Shown piece by piece: positions 23,621 through 35,559 of a stretch of 64,000 nucleotides of DNA. Position numbers and translations under genes: made by a program. The notes beneath the pieces are model-generated. The model was not told the DNA's origin. It did no database searches and saw only the letters and a program-made list of their open reading frames with translations. Each line of letters starts with the position of its first letter. The stretch's first letter is position 1. This stretch comes from Megaleporinus macrocephalus (Eukaryota; Chordata; Actinopteri; Characiformes; Anostomidae). The DNA is taken from the NCBI GenBank assembly GCA_021613375.1, contig CM038702.1:23667849-23731848 (forward strand), in the 5' to 3' direction.

Positions 23621-24794
23621 CATCTTCCTCTTTCTCTCTCTTTCTCTTTTTTTCTTTCTTTCTTTCTTTCTCTTAAATGTTTATTATAACGCTTATTTGG
23701 TTTATATTGTTTAACTTTTAAATAAATGGAAATTCAAAAAACAAGAACATTTCCAGTTCAAACAAAGGAGCTGCTGGTGGTTTCATAACATTAGACTAAC
23801 TTAACTTGAATGATGATTATCATAAAGATACATATATGTAATGTTGATAGTGGCTAATTGGTCTTTGGCACTGTTTTAGTATTATTTTGTCTTGCACGCC
23901 CCTCTTCACCATGTACACATTTAGAAAATCCACTTTAGGCCAAAAGCTTTTCTTAAAATCATCTTCTCACAGTTCAGGCATTAGGCAGCACATTCATAAC
24001 CATTTTATATAATAGCTTTCTGTGATGTAGAACCATTAAACTGAAGAGTTTAAAACCTCTAGGCTGCGGCCCAGACCTCAACATCATTGAGAGGCATTCA
24101 TTTCTTCAGATGTCTTGTTCCTAATAACACCACTATGAGCACTTCTGACTCAGTCTGTTTCCTAGAACAGACCGTTTCACTTTAAAGCACTCCATTTATC
24201 AAAACTGGTAGAATTTCTATTTATGGATTGTGCCAGATCTGCTCAAAACTTGCTTCTTTCTTGGATGCCAGTGACAAACAATCATACTCTTACAAACGTT
24301 ATCAAGTTAAACTGGGAGGACCCAGTAGGCATGACTCTTTCTGATAGGATGCCATGGACACCATGATGAACAAATCACAGTTGGACACTTTTAGAAGCGT
24401 TGTGTTGCTGAGATGCTGTGAGCAGAACAAAGGCAAAGGAGATTGTCCTATTAAAGCTAAAGATAGCATGTCAGTCATGGTGATGACTAGAGATAATATG
24501 CAAGTCAGCCATGGCAACCAAGCAGTGCATTAGCAATGCTAACCAGACAGCTTGCTTATCCCACCTGTGCATGTTCGGTGTTCATTTTTCAAACATAAAG
24601 CTATTACGTATAACTTATATAGCAATTGAATACATCTGTAACTTACATGCAGTTTCTTCTAAGTGCTTTGTGAACTCAATACTCTCTCATCAGAAGTGGT
24701 GCATTGAGGCTGTAAAGATATGCAAAGATTTTAATCTGTAAAAATGAAAATATGTTACATTGTGACTGTGGATGAGTATGTATTTAACATTACC
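23621..24794. other. Unique AT-rich sequence with a TTTC run
   Basis: A CT/TTTC run lies at 23628-23673. The rest is AT-rich with no recognised gene. A faint Tc1-like word (ccagacctcaacatcattga, near 24070) was not enough to call a transposon. Confidence 0.4.
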
Positions 24795-24830
24795 TGCCCA
24801 AAGGTATGTGAACACCTATTCTAATTTATG
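24795..24830. repeat. Isolated Tc1-type terminal repeat fragment
   Basis: The sequence tgcccaaaggtatgtgaaca resembles the outer end of Tc1/mariner terminal repeats. No partner end or transposase lies next to it. The telomere-like array starts about 50 bases downstream. Confidence 0.35.
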
Positions 24831-24879
24831 GTTTGGCTATTTTATGATACTTTCATTAAGTAAATCCGAATCTTATTTA

Positions 24880-25250
24880 ATTTTACCCAAAACCTAAGCC
24901 TAAACCTAGCCTAATTCCAAAACTTAACCCTAGCCCTAATGCTAAACCTAACCTTAACCTTAACCTGAAATATAATCCTAACTCTGACCCTAATGCTAAA
25001 CCTAACCTTAACCTCAACCCCAAATCCAGTCCCAATCTTAACCCTGGCCCTAATGCTAAACCTAAACTTAACCTCAAACCAAAATCTAATCCTAACCCTG
25101 GCTCTAATGTTAAATCTATTCTTAACCCTAACCTCAACCCAGCATTTAAACCTAATACTACCCTGGCCTTAATGCTAAACCTAACCTTAACCCAAAATCT
25201 ATTCCTAATCCCAACATTGGCCCTAATGCTAAATCCATTCTTAACCACTA
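24880..25250 (+). repeat. Telomere-like CCTAA array with 54-65 bp higher-order unit
   Basis: Degenerate CCCTAA hexamers dominate. The word ccctaatgct or a close variant recurs at 24934, 24988, 25048, 25102, 25167 and 25221, giving spacings of 54, 60, 54, 65 and 54. Four of these are multiples of six. The minus-strand 121-codon frame here is just the repeat translated (GLGLRLGL). Confidence 0.8.
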
Positions 25251-26070
25251 CTGAATGTATTCAGATAATTCACCACTGCTACGTCATCGTTATATTGTTG
25301 ACATTGTACAGAAAGTCTCTGGAGTGTTTATTTAATTTAAAAAGGACCACTTCAAATAAAGTGTCACCGATTTACCCGAGGGCTGGTAGCGTTTGGGGCC
25401 ACTTACAACCAGATAATAAACTTGTGTGCATGTCAGCACAAGAACATAAAGACAAACTATGAATAATACATGCAAGCAATGCTGGCGCATCCATATAGAC
25501 AAACTAGACAATCACCTAGAGCAGCACTCCAGCAGCAAAATGTACTAAAATAGTGTTTTTCAAGTTAAGATTAAGATTAAATTAACATGAAGGAAGATAT
25601 ACACTGAAAAACAGATGGATGTAACTCTTTTCTCATTCACCTTAAATTATCTGTAAGTTTTGTTCAGACACCGGCAGGAATGCCTGGTACTGTTGCACTA
25701 TTTAAGGTGGAACTAAAATTTGAATGAGAAGCTAACATTGGCCTCGAAGGAGAATATATCAAATCCAGTACATATCCTTACAGCATGCTTTTCTACCCAT
25801 CCAAAAAAGAAAACAAATATTTTTATAGATTTAAATTTAGTTTAGCTTTTCAAATTTGTTGTAAAGGGGGGGTGTAAATTAATATAATGTTTATAGTGTT
25901 TGTCCTCATCTTTGGCCAAGTCATGGTCTCCGATTTTAACTTAGTTTTGTCGTCTTCTCTCGGTAGAAGTTGTGTCCGTGTTGAACCGGTCCATACTTCA
26001 TAGTAAAGGGATTTGCAGGAGTAGCTGCATTTAATTGAACCCAGCTTTCTGATTGGTTGCTATTGTTTGT
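25251..26070. other. Unique AT-rich sequence
   Basis: No gene, RNA gene or recognisable mobile element is seen. Confidence 0.4.
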
Positions 26071-26704
26071 TGTTACGAACCTAGGGGGTAGGTTCGTAAT
26101 TTTGTTTGTGTAGTGTTCTCTTATTGCAGATGTGCTGAGCCATGGATAAAAGGGGGCGCATGCCAGAAGGAAGAGGGGGGGTGGTACTTCTGACGTGCTT
26201 CCGTGCGTTCCCGGTTCCCTGAGGAAGCCTGTGGTGAAAGCTCTCTAGCTATCTGTTTGTGGTGATAAAGTTTGTTGGCTAAAGATGTGTTGCTTAAGAT
26301 TATCATAAAAAGAGTTATCTTTGTCCGGCTGAGATTCAGCTTAACAGCCGATACTTTAAGTTAAGTTTGTATATTTTGGGGGGATTTTGAGTTATGTTTT
26401 CTCCTGGTTTGTTTATTTAGGAAGTTTAGGTTAGACATTGTATTTGGTTTTCTTTTTGTTGTTAGGTCAGTTTAGTTTTCTCTTTAAACCTGTTAGTTGT
26501 GTTTGTTTATTATTATATTTTTGTTCCCTTTTCTCCCCTTTTCTTTTTCTGTGTTATCTATATATTTTTTTGTTATTTGAACTTAAGTAATAAATATGTC
26601 TGTTATCATTGCAAGTAGATGATTGTTCAATTGTGGGAATCGGGAGGGCACGGACACCTTTTTTATTAATTATGTTATGGTCTGACCTAGACCAGATCAT
26701 AACA
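26071..26704 (+). mobile_element. Solo LTR with 4-bp target duplication
   Basis: The 634-bp segment starts TGTTACGAACC and ends CATAACA, the TG...CA form of LTRs with short inverted ends. The base four-mers ttgt flank it on both sides (26067-26070 and 26705-26708). A TATA-like ggataaaagg lies at about 26144-26153 and AATAAA at 26589-26594, as expected for a retroviral-type promoter and poly-A site. The left end forms a perfect 11-bp hairpin (26073-26083 with 26089-26099, loop ggggg). The right end also forms an imperfect hairpin. No internal domain is present, so recombination between two LTRs probably removed it. It is probably from the Gypsy (Ty3) group, but this is unproven. Confidence 0.65.
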
Positions 26705-27150
26705 TTGTATGAGTGTTGAAGTGTTGCAATATGCAGGGTGGTGACTGCACTGCTGTTGTAAGCAGGCTATAGTCTGGTGTAATGACATTGTGTATCTTGA
26801 CCATTGTGTTTTTAAATTTCTGGTATTTATAAAATGCCACCTCTACGACAGACACAGTTTCTCACCTGTTAGAACTGCAGGTTTATTTTGAGGAGTTCAG
26901 TGGAAGATCTTCGCGGAATGGTGGAAGGATTGCCAGAGATTTGTCTCTTGTTCTGTCAATTAAATGTCCATACGAGATGGTTACCTGCCTCTTAGGTCCA
27001 CTGTACAAACCTCCGCTCCTATGCGAAATCCTCTAAGAAGTTATTACAACACCAAAGTCATTAATGCCCTGAAGTAGCAATACTTTTACTGGACTATGGG
27101 TTTAAACTACACAGTGCACCTCTTGAAAAACACTACACAAACACACCAAC
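26705..27150. other. Unique sequence
   Basis: No supported feature. Confidence 0.4.
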
Positions 27151-27154
27151 ACAC

Positions 27155-27159
27155 AGTTT

Positions 27160-27235
<76 letters not shown>

Positions 27236-27236
27236 T
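27155..27236 (+). repeat. Compound (GT)n(GA)n microsatellite
   Basis: About 40 bases of GT followed by about 40 bases of GA. The minus-strand frame at 27102-27311 is mostly this repeat translated. Confidence 0.9.
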
Positions 27237-28450
27237 TTTCCCCCTATGCCCTAAGGCTTTGGTGTCCTCACATTGACCAGGTGGATTTCTTTCTTTCCCA
27301 CACCCACACACTCACTCTCAGACTGTAGATCACAGAGTCTGTAGGTAAGAAGAATAAAGCACTCAACTGTAATGCCTTTAGAGATGTCATGAAAATTCCC
27401 TTGCAGACTGAATGAGTCACTCCAAGACAATCGCAAGAAGTGCTCTATAGTTTTCAGCCATATATTTTACACTAGACTTCGCCTGCAAGCAGAGTACAAG
27501 TCATAGGTTTAGGTGATAACATTATTGCTTTTAAAATGGGCTCCTTTTTTACTCATGTCTACTGAAAACCCTTCAGTAAATACGATAATTTAAGACTCAA
27601 AGTCTGAATATTAACCTATACTCTTGTTTGTCTAGCAATATTAAAAGCATTTTCAGTTATTAAAAGCATCTTTCCATCCATTAATCATCATAGATGATTT
27701 ATGTGATGATTGTGGGGTTTACTTCATTTATGTTTCTGTATGTGTGTATGTGTATGTGTGTACTGTTTAAAAATATTGGAAAGATTTATATTCTGTGCAT
27801 GTGTTATTCGGACACTGTGTTGTGCTTTTTATATGTTGTTTTCTTTTTTGTTGTTGATGCGTTTAAGTGGGTATTTGAGATACATCCTTTGCACATTATT
27901 TGAATGTATAGACGATAGAATTGCTTTAGAGGTGGGATCTAATTGATGCACCTTTTATACACACACCCTACTTTAGCTTACTTGTATTTTGCCCTAAAGA
28001 AAACATAAGCCGCTATGCAGGGGCATGTTATAAAAGTCCATCCAGGATATGTAACCACAATAAAAATATTTTATCTGATATCATTCAAAGAACATATTAA
28101 AAAAATTTCAACACAGGGCAAAACAACTATCCTTCCAAAACAGTGTATTCCTGCTTTTTTAGCAATGCACCCATGGTAAATCATGACACAATTATATGTA
28201 ACCTTAAATGATTTATTTCGATTTTATAGGCCCCAGGAACAACTGATTTACAGGCAATGGCTGTTCTGTAGTCTTCATGTTGAGAGACAACAGCAAAGCA
28301 GACTCCAAATGCAAATATCACATCTACAGTCAAGTCCAGCTCTTTGTTAGCTCTCCAGTGCATGAAATAATGACACATATCTAGTTAAGAAACAATCAAG
28401 CAGATAATTGTTAAATGATGTACAGCTCCCTGAAGTCATGTATTAAATAT
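27237..28450. other. Unique AT-rich sequence
   Basis: No exon or transposon is confirmed. A minus-strand frame at 28181-28378 has a somewhat protein-like texture (NKELDLTVDVIFAFGVCF) but no recognised domain. Confidence 0.4.
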
Positions 28451-28454
28451 ACAG

Positions 28455-28792
28455 AAGTGGATCATACATAGCAGTGCTGCTGGAGTCTTTAAACACTGTG
28501 TCCACTCACTGTCCACTCTATTAGACACGCCTACCTTTTGGTCCACCTTGTAATGTCAGAGACGATTATGTTGGTCATCCTCTAGTCCTTCTGCAGTGGT
28601 CACAGGAGCTGTTGACTGAATAGTTTTGGTTTGTGGACCAAAAGTTTTGAGCGGGCAAACAATATATGAACCACAGTTGTAGAACTACAAAGGGCACCTA
28701 TATGGTAAGTGGAGCTGGTAAGATGGTCAGTGAGTGTAGATACAAGGAGATGTTCATAATAAAGTGGTCAGTGAGTGTGTATACAGATAGAT
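28455..28792 (+). repeat. Dispersed otophysan-type repeat, internally deleted
   Basis: It begins gcagtgctgctggagtcttt, continues ccactctattagacacgcct, and ends with ggtaagtggagctggtaaga and aaagtggtcagtgagtgt. I recall this order from a very common fish element whose central part, several hundred bases, is missing here. The terminal word is the same core that forms the minisatellite at 16600-16835. It is probably a non-autonomous DNA transposon. Confidence 0.55.
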
Positions 28793-28861
28793 TCATTTCA
28801 AATTCAATATTCAGGAGTGCTTAAACCATGCAACCACCCACATAGGTGTTCCCCTGTGCAG

Positions 28862-29038
28862 TGGTGTTTGAGAGTTTGTGGATCCTTTTCTATATTCCTG
28901 CATAAATATGACCTAAATATGAACGTAATCAAATTTAGGGCATAATCCAGAATGTAGATTATAGAGAACATCATTAAACAAATGAGACCAAAAGATTATA
29001 ACTGGTCGTTTATTTAAGGGCAAGGTGTCCAATTGTCT
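28862..29038. mobile_element. End fragment of a Tc1-like element
   Basis: The stretch ttctatattcctgcataaat, then tgacctaaatatgaacg, then acaaatgagaccaaaagatt matches from memory the long terminal region of a teleost Tc1 family. No transposase coding part follows; instead a Gypsy remnant begins about 130 bases away. Confidence 0.5.
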
Positions 29039-29164
29039 ACAAGGTCACAAAGGGATGCAGGGCAAGGGAGTGAGTCGCTAATTGTCATCATGACTACTGT
29101 CCTGTCTTTTGTTCTGTTTCTGTGTTTCTCTGCCCTATTCTGACAGACAATTATCCAAATACGA

Positions 29165-29960
29165 CTACAAAGGCACAGCTCTACTTCCCTCTCTTAAGAT
29201 TCTGCAGGACATTACTGGACTGAGCTGTTGGCTGACCTGGACTGGGTCTGACCAAAATGACTGATTCAAAATGTATAGTGAGTCTTGTGTGGAGTGGGAG
29301 GACAGAAGCCGATGCCCCTTTCCAGGGGCAGTTCCCATCCTAACATGAGAGAAGCTAGGAGTGTAAGGGTTGGTATGATACTGCAGCATTGTCTGTAGGA
29401 GGCTGTTGGTAAATGTGAACTCTTGCCTCATTCTACACCACTGTTCATGGCCAGAGTGATGTTTGGTTGTGGTGGATCCCCTTCCCTTCCAGGTAGGTCA
29501 ACAGGTCATAGGAGAGGAAAGGCACTAAGCAAATAGTAAGTCCAGAACGATAATTATAACCTGGACCATGACATAGGCCCTCATCATTGCTTGTAGTTTG
29601 TGATGCCCAGTCTTACTGTTGAGGACGTGCAGTCCTTGACTAAAGACTGTCCATGCTCGGCCACCACATATCTCAGCATTTTGAAGGTGCACTGCATCTG
29701 AACAGGTCGGTGTCAAGAGCCAGCGTTTGTCCTGTTTCAGCAATATCCAGGAAGAAGGCAACCGGAGCGGGAGTTGTCTGAAGTAGCGAAGGCAGACATC
29801 TCACCATTGAGTGTGAGGTGTTGCACTGCCAGCACACTAAGCGTGGCCACGCAAGGAATCCCTGCAGGAATGGAGGCCATGATTTTCTGTAAACAACCTG
29901 GAGCAGAGCTTAGACCAAAAGTTGTGTCTTTGTACCAGAACACTCTGCAGTAAGGTCGCA
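29165..29960 (-). pseudogene. Gypsy (Ty3)-type pol remnant lacking the catalytic box
   Basis: On the minus strand, 29943-29737 encodes a reverse-transcriptase piece (TTFGLSSAPGCLQKIMASI, then QHLTLNGEMSAF). In Gypsy RT the catalytic YxDD box belongs between these two parts, but here the sequence jumps from GIPCVAT to LSVLAVQ. About 20 residues including the catalytic aspartates are deleted. A later frame (29761-29525) gives LLKQDKRWLLTPTCSDAV, the region just beyond RT. The frame at 29165-29431 could be integrase-derived but is not convincing. Frameshifts and stops break it throughout, so it is dead. No LTRs flank it. Confidence 0.55.
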
Positions 29961-30515
29961 GAAAGTGACATCATCAATTGTCATCGAAAGCGGTTTAAAT
30001 GGAAACTGTCCTGTGTTGTAAGTGATGTAAGTGTCAGTTGCGCAACTGAGCTATGATGTAAGTGTACGGATGTGTGTGCTCTAACCCGGCACTATGTCTT
30101 CAAACTTGCTACTAACCTGAGTTGTTGGTTGTGTGGTCTGCTCCAAATTGCTCACATTTGCCCCACAGTTGGAAAAAAAACATCATTCCTCAGGCTTACA
30201 GCCCGAACTGACCCTTAAAATGTCTGTTCTTAGTCTGTGAACTGTTGCAAATGTTTACCTTATATATCACACAAAATTGATTACTAAGCCATTCAATATT
30301 TCATTTAAGACATTTGTAGACATGGGTGTGTAACTAAAACATCCACAGTGGGGAATGTCAAGTTGCTGGATTTTGCATTAGAAACGGCCCTGTTTTAGAG
30401 GTTAGTTGTTACTAATAAGACAGTAATCTAATTTGTAAATTGAGTTTCCACTGTCTGTTACTGTATAACATGCTTTGTTAGTCCAGGGGAATGATATTTA
30501 CTCACATAGCAGTGG
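29961..30515. other. Unique AT-rich sequence
   Basis: Nothing is recognised. Confidence 0.4.
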
Positions 30516-30521
30516 AATGCT

Positions 30522-30556
<35 letters not shown>

Positions 30557-30558
30557 TA
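30516..30558 (+). repeat. (TTTA)n microsatellite
   Basis: Ten or so tandem TTTA units. Confidence 0.9.
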
Positions 30559-30703
30559 TACATGAAATGATATTGCTCATGGTGGAGAGTGTGAGTTGGA
30601 CCTTTAGGCTACTTGCTGAGAATAAATTACATTATTTACACAATGCTTGGCCTTTAAAAGTGTCCTTAGGCTGTGGGGTCAGAACACCAAACACACACGC
30701 ATA

Positions 30704-30734
<31 letters not shown>

Positions 30735-30744
30735 ACACACACAT
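30704..30744 (+). repeat. Poly-C run joined to (CA)n
   Basis: About 16 consecutive C residues followed by a CA run. The junction yields PPPPP and THTHTH frames of no biological meaning. Confidence 0.9.
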
Positions 30745-32079
30745 TACCATTTTGTAATTATATTTAATGTTATTTTTAGTGTAGCACCTGCACTGTCTTA
30801 CAATTCTGCAGCAGTTTCACAGTTTATTTGCAAGATTTTTAAGGATCATTATTTCAGCTTTAATGAATGTTGTAATAAGCCACATATATACAAAATCATC
30901 TTTTTTACTTTCTATTAGGAGGTGGCTGTACTAAACACTAACCCCTAATTTCCAGAGAGAAAATTTGTTTAAAAATAATACAGCTTAATACAGCTTCATT
31001 TTAGCCACGCTTTAGCCACACAAAGTGCAATTGCATCCCTTTCCCTCAAAGTCACATGGTTACATCTCTTTGTTTTGAATTGAATGTGTAAAGTGTCATG
31101 ATTTTATGTGAGTACAGCTGTTCAAAGCAGTGTTGAATCGTGTACTATTGAATTCAGTTTGACTAAGTTGCTAACTTTGTTAACGCTATAAATATAGCAG
31201 TCAATGTTTTGGTAGGCTACTTAACATAAGTGTTAGCATTACTCTGACTGGATCTTGTCTGTTAAACACTTGCATATGTTCATGTCTACCTACTGTCATA
31301 CTGGGATGAACAGTTATATTATTTGTGGTTTGTAGCAATAAAGGTTAAAACATGACATATTATCATCCATACTGTATTTCTCCATGACTGTTGAGGTCGG
31401 TGGAAGATGGAGATAGAAATGAATGATATTGTGTAATCATTTTTCCTCATATGCTGGTACATGGTGATGCAATAGACAATCAGAAGGCAGACAAAAGTAT
31501 AATGTATAAAAATGTATAAAAATAGGGGAGCTATTATATTTATTTTAGTGTTGATAATGTTATTTTTGCAATCTACTATAATACATTTACATGTTTCAAT
31601 TTTCCCAAAACAAAAGCAAAAACCATGTACACTTTCTAAAAATCACCTTTATCAGCTGTTGTCTTTTTTGTATACATGAAGTAAAGGAAGGAAGACAATG
31701 AAGATAAACTACTTTGACATTTACTGAATTATGTTGTTTGGTACTTGATAAACAAACAAATAAATTATAAAAAGGTAATGACACATGTTCCTGTCATACT
31801 GACTGTGTCTAATCTCTATATATTTTCTAATGTTATGGAAAACTATGTTTTAGTCCTGGATGTTTCTTGATAGTTTAAAGCAAGATGTCCTGCTGATGAG
31901 GAATGTGCTAATAAATCTCACAAATCTAGAGAGAAATAATAAATATGTTAACACGGACACATCCCCTTTAAAGCCTGACTTAACTTCCTCTAGTCTTTAG
32001 TGCTGTTTTATGCCCAGAGTATTGTTAGCGTGTGGAGGTGCTCATAATGTGCATGCAATACTTAGTTGTTTTGTAGGGA
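30745..32079. other. Unique AT-rich sequence
   Basis: No gene, RNA gene or mobile element is supported. Confidence 0.4.
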
Positions 32080-32865
32080 CATTTCAGCAAATGTGTCAAA
32101 AGTATTCACATTCATTACTCAGGTAGAAGTATAGATACTAGGGTTTAAAAATTTATTCTGTAGAAGTTCAAGTATCAACTTAAACTTTTTAAAAAATACT
32201 GCTTTTATAACTACCTAAAGTAAAAAGTAAAAGTACTGTAAGAAAAAAAAAGCCATTAAGGACAAAAGCTTAGGCTGCACCACAGGGGTCTATAGTGCGC
32301 TAGTCCACCTCCCCAAAAATCCCATTCTTCTAAAAGCCATAACGACTATAATGTTATATTAAAATGTTAATGTTGATAAATTTGGGATGCGCTAAGATTC
32401 CTGTTTCAGCTGCATATACGCCTATTAAAAATGAATGTACTTTAGTACAATGAAAATATATTAAAGAAGCATATCTGTGTACTACTGAGCATTAACATGT
32501 GTTTCATGGAGCAGAAGATATGATGACTAGTTGTCTATAAGTATTGTAATGGTGCAAAAAGTCAAACTTCAAAGGCATCTTATCAATATTACTGGAATGT
32601 AAATGTACATGAATGAAAACAAGCTGTAAATGAAATAGGAGTAACGAGATGTTTAAAATGTAGAAAGTAAGGTGTAGAAAGAACAGATAATAGAGTGTAA
32701 ATGTAAGGAGAAGAAAGAACAGATAATAGAGTGTAAATGTAAGGAGTAGAAGTAAAAAGTTATCTGAAAAATAATTACTCCAGTAAAGTATAAATAACCA
32801 AAATTTCTACTTAAGTAAGGTAACAAAGTATTTGTACTTTGTAACTTGACACCTCTGCATTTCAG
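32080..32865. mobile_element. Non-autonomous hAT element with perfect 8-bp target duplication
   Basis: The direct repeat catttcag occurs at 32080-32087 and 32858-32865, bracketing a 770-bp element. The ends are inverted relatives (left caaatgtgtcaaaagta; right, on the other strand, cagaggtgtcaagttaca). An 8-bp duplication with CAGAGGTG-type ends is the signature of hAT transposons. The subterminal regions are rich in aagtaaaagta and tacttaagta words, which hAT transposases often need. A 34-bp internal direct repeat (agaacagataatagagtgta) lies at about 32680-32750. No transposase frame exists, so it depended on an autonomous hAT copy. Confidence 0.75.
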
Positions 32866-33434
32866 TCATGCTGAAGTTACAACCACGGTCTAATGACAGT
32901 CTTGTTTCTATCAGACATTGTGATAAACATACCATCGCTCCCTATCTTAAGCTACACTTAACAAAACGTTGGACAGGTTTAGAAGTTTCACATTCATTTT
33001 GTTTGCAACCTTAAATCTATCCACCAACACATAGCCCAGACTTGATCAGGAATGTGCTACATTTTGTTGAATGAGGAGCAGTTTCTCAGTTTAGTTTTCT
33101 TTTCAGAAAGAAGTTACCATAGCTTGCATATTTTCTCTTCACTCACTTATCTGAGAATCACAAATTTGTAGGTTTCAGGTTGACCTAAAATAATTTAACA
33201 GCTATTGAAACAAAATTGCTACTACATGCCCCTCACTGTTTTGACTTTACTCATAATAAGAAAAACAATTCCAAGTAATTCACTATCACCTCTGTTCTCA
33301 CTGCAGGTTTGTTCTGAGCTGTAACTATGTAATTAGGCCCTAGCACACAAATAATTAATATGACCCCCACATATTGCACAACCATTAAAATAAAGTATTA
33401 AAATATAATTTTAAAGCTTTATAAAAAACTCTGA
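32866..33434. other. Unique AT-rich sequence
   Basis: Nothing is recognised. Confidence 0.4.
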
Positions 33435-34068
33435 TTCTTCAATCCTCCACTCAACAATCAGCAGCCATGGGCTCCTCTAAGTAGCTGCCTGAAAATTAAA
33501 ATAGTTTATGCCCTTAAAGCAGAAGAAGACTATAAGAAGATTTCAGGTAGCTGTTTCTTCAGTTTGTAATGTAATTAAGAAATGTGGGGGTCAAGTTGAG
33601 ATCTAGAAGAGGATCTCATAGGACAGCTAGGAAGGCAAACCAAAACCTCTGTCTGACTGCATAAGACCTTCAGAAAGATTTGGCAGACTCTGGAGAGGTG
33701 GTGGTTCTTCTGTGTAGCAACACCTGCACAAATATGACCTTCATGAACGAATCAGAATGAAACCTTTCCTTTCAATTAAATACCAGAGAATTCTGAAACC
33801 ATCTGTGAGAAAAGGAGAATGGTTTCTAAAACAGAGTGATCCTAAAATCCACAGCGGATAAGAGTGTTGTCAAGGCCCTCTTAGTCACCTGACCTAAACA
33901 TAATTGGAAAATTTGTGGATAGAACTTGAAAGAACAGTGCATGGGTGAAAATGTTCACAAGCAAGTAAAATTAATCTAGTTTAAAATACTAGAGAAATGT
34001 GTCATCTTTAACAGAATCTTTTACTAGGGGTGTCCAGAGTTTTCCATACCACTGTATGTAAGCCATTT
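33435..34068 (+). pseudogene. Tc1-like transposase remnant (third family)
   Basis: The region upstream of and into the transposase is recognisable: ccatgggctcctctaagtag near the start, gcagaagaagactataagaa, aaggcaaaccaaaacctctg, and gcaacacctgcacaaatatg. The C-terminal half appears as agtcacctgacctaaacata and atttgtggatagaacttgaa. Between them several blocks of the family are missing, so it is a chain of deletions rather than one gap. The 3' end closes with a terminal-repeat form (tgtccagagttttccatacc). No long frame survives. The intact enzyme would be a DD34E cut-and-paste transposase. Confidence 0.65.
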
Positions 34069-34244
34069 GGTATGTCTTCTTATTAAAAGTAAACAATAAG
34101 ACTGTAATAAATACAATACATTACAGCATCAACAATAATTGTCTGGAGAAAATGATATGTAAAGCTGTTTGTTTAAAAACCACCACCATTAGAATAAATG
34201 CAAATTAATTGATTGATGTGAAATTAATGCTCAGTGATACCTTT

Positions 34245-34430
34245 AATTAACCTGAGCAGAGACCACAAACTGCGTCCACCATTGGCATAGTGCATCCCAG
34301 TGCGACTGACCCCCATTATTATGCCACTGTTCAGAGGAGTTTTGTCTCTGCTTGTTGGAAACATTAAGGAGATTGTAAATCTGTCTGTTTATTTAACATT
34401 GGGAATGTGTGTGTCTGAGTTTATCTCAGG
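34245..34430. promoter_or_regulatory. Candidate conserved non-coding element
   Basis: A TE-free block with words such as aactgcgtccaccattggca and cattaaggagattgtaaatc, preceded by an aattaac homeodomain-like core. The interpretation rests on texture only. Confidence 0.22.
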
Positions 34431-34687
34431 CTGCCTATCTTGCCCCACACACAGCCAACGTATTTGTCACCTGTGAGAACCTGTGTGTGCGTGTGTTAGA
34501 AACATTGATCGTGTCCTGTTGAGTTGGACTAGTGTAGCCTGTCTCGCCTCTTTCTGTACATATGGGTGTGTGTGTGTTTCTCCATTCATCACTCTCAGCC
34601 ATTGATCCTTTTATGAAATAGAGCGTTGTTTATTTTCTCTTACCACCTAACACAAGCACGCTGAATGACATATTGATTTCTGAAGAT

Positions 34688-34703
34688 GCTGTGTGTTTGT
34701 GTG

Positions 34704-34734
<31 letters not shown>

Positions 34735-34809
34735 TTTTTTGAGGGGAGGGATAAGCAGTATCTTTTTTACAATCACAACTCTTCTATTGAAACTGACAAA
34801 TTGGCCTTG

Positions 34810-34840
<31 letters not shown>

Positions 34841-34845
34841 ATCAG
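34688..34845. repeat. GT and CA microsatellites facing each other
   Basis: A GT run at about 34688-34733 and a CA run at about 34808-34838 are separated by some 75 bases. As they are complementary they could pair into a hairpin in single-stranded DNA or RNA. Confidence 0.8.
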
Positions 34846-34849
34846 TGAG

Positions 34850-35140
34850 AAAGCAAGAGAGAGAGAGAAAGAGAGAGAACAAGACAGAGAGAAAGTGGGG
34901 GAAAGAAAGAGAGAAGCTTTGAAAGATGATGAATGAGTGATTGAAGAGATGAGATGTGACTTTTTTAAGAGAGTGCAAACAGAAATAAGAAGATGTGGCA
35001 ATAACAGCATAATACAGTGAGGGAGGTGAGTGAGAGAGAGAGCATGGGGTGAGAGAAGGAGAAGGAGAGGCAAGTATGAGAGAGGGAAGGAGATAAATAG
35101 AGAATGAAACAGCAAGAGAGAAAGAGGGGACAAGAGAGGC
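34850..35140 (+). repeat. Purine-rich (GA) tract
   Basis: The plus strand is mostly A and G. The 170-codon minus-strand frame at 34630-35142 is low-complexity translation of this tract and the GT/CA runs. Confidence 0.8.
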
Positions 35141-35219
35141 AAAAATGTATAAAGGACATTAACATGAAAATCTTTACTTAATTTTTAAAAAATATTTTTT
35201 TCCATCAAATTCATTCATT

Positions 35220-35526
35220 TCATTTGTTTGCTGTCTCTATCTCTATTTCTCTATCGTTTTTACTTTCCTTTTTTTGTCTTTCTGTACTCCATTCTGTCCT
35301 CATTTCTTTATTCTCTTTCATTTCTGTCTTTTTTTTTCTTCTACTCATTGTTCTTTTCTTTGAGCTTTTCTGTTGTTTTTTGTCTTCTTCCATTCATACA
35401 TTTTCCTTTTTTCTTCTTCTTTCTCTACTTTTTATTGTTCCCCATCATCTCCTCCTCTTCCTTCATCATCCTTTTTTCTATGCCCTTTCTATTTAGCCAA
35501 ATGGATGAATGATTTTATGATTATTG

Positions 35527-35559
<33 letters not shown>

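Noticed and set aside
24050..24140. Tc1 C-terminal similarity (ccagacctcaacatcattga)
   Set aside because: A single short word with no supporting neighbours.
24883..25248. 121-codon minus-strand frame with GLGLRLGL pattern
   Set aside because: Pure translation of the telomere-like repeat.
34630..35142. 170-codon minus-strand frame
   Set aside because: Low-complexity translation of GA, GT and CA tracts.
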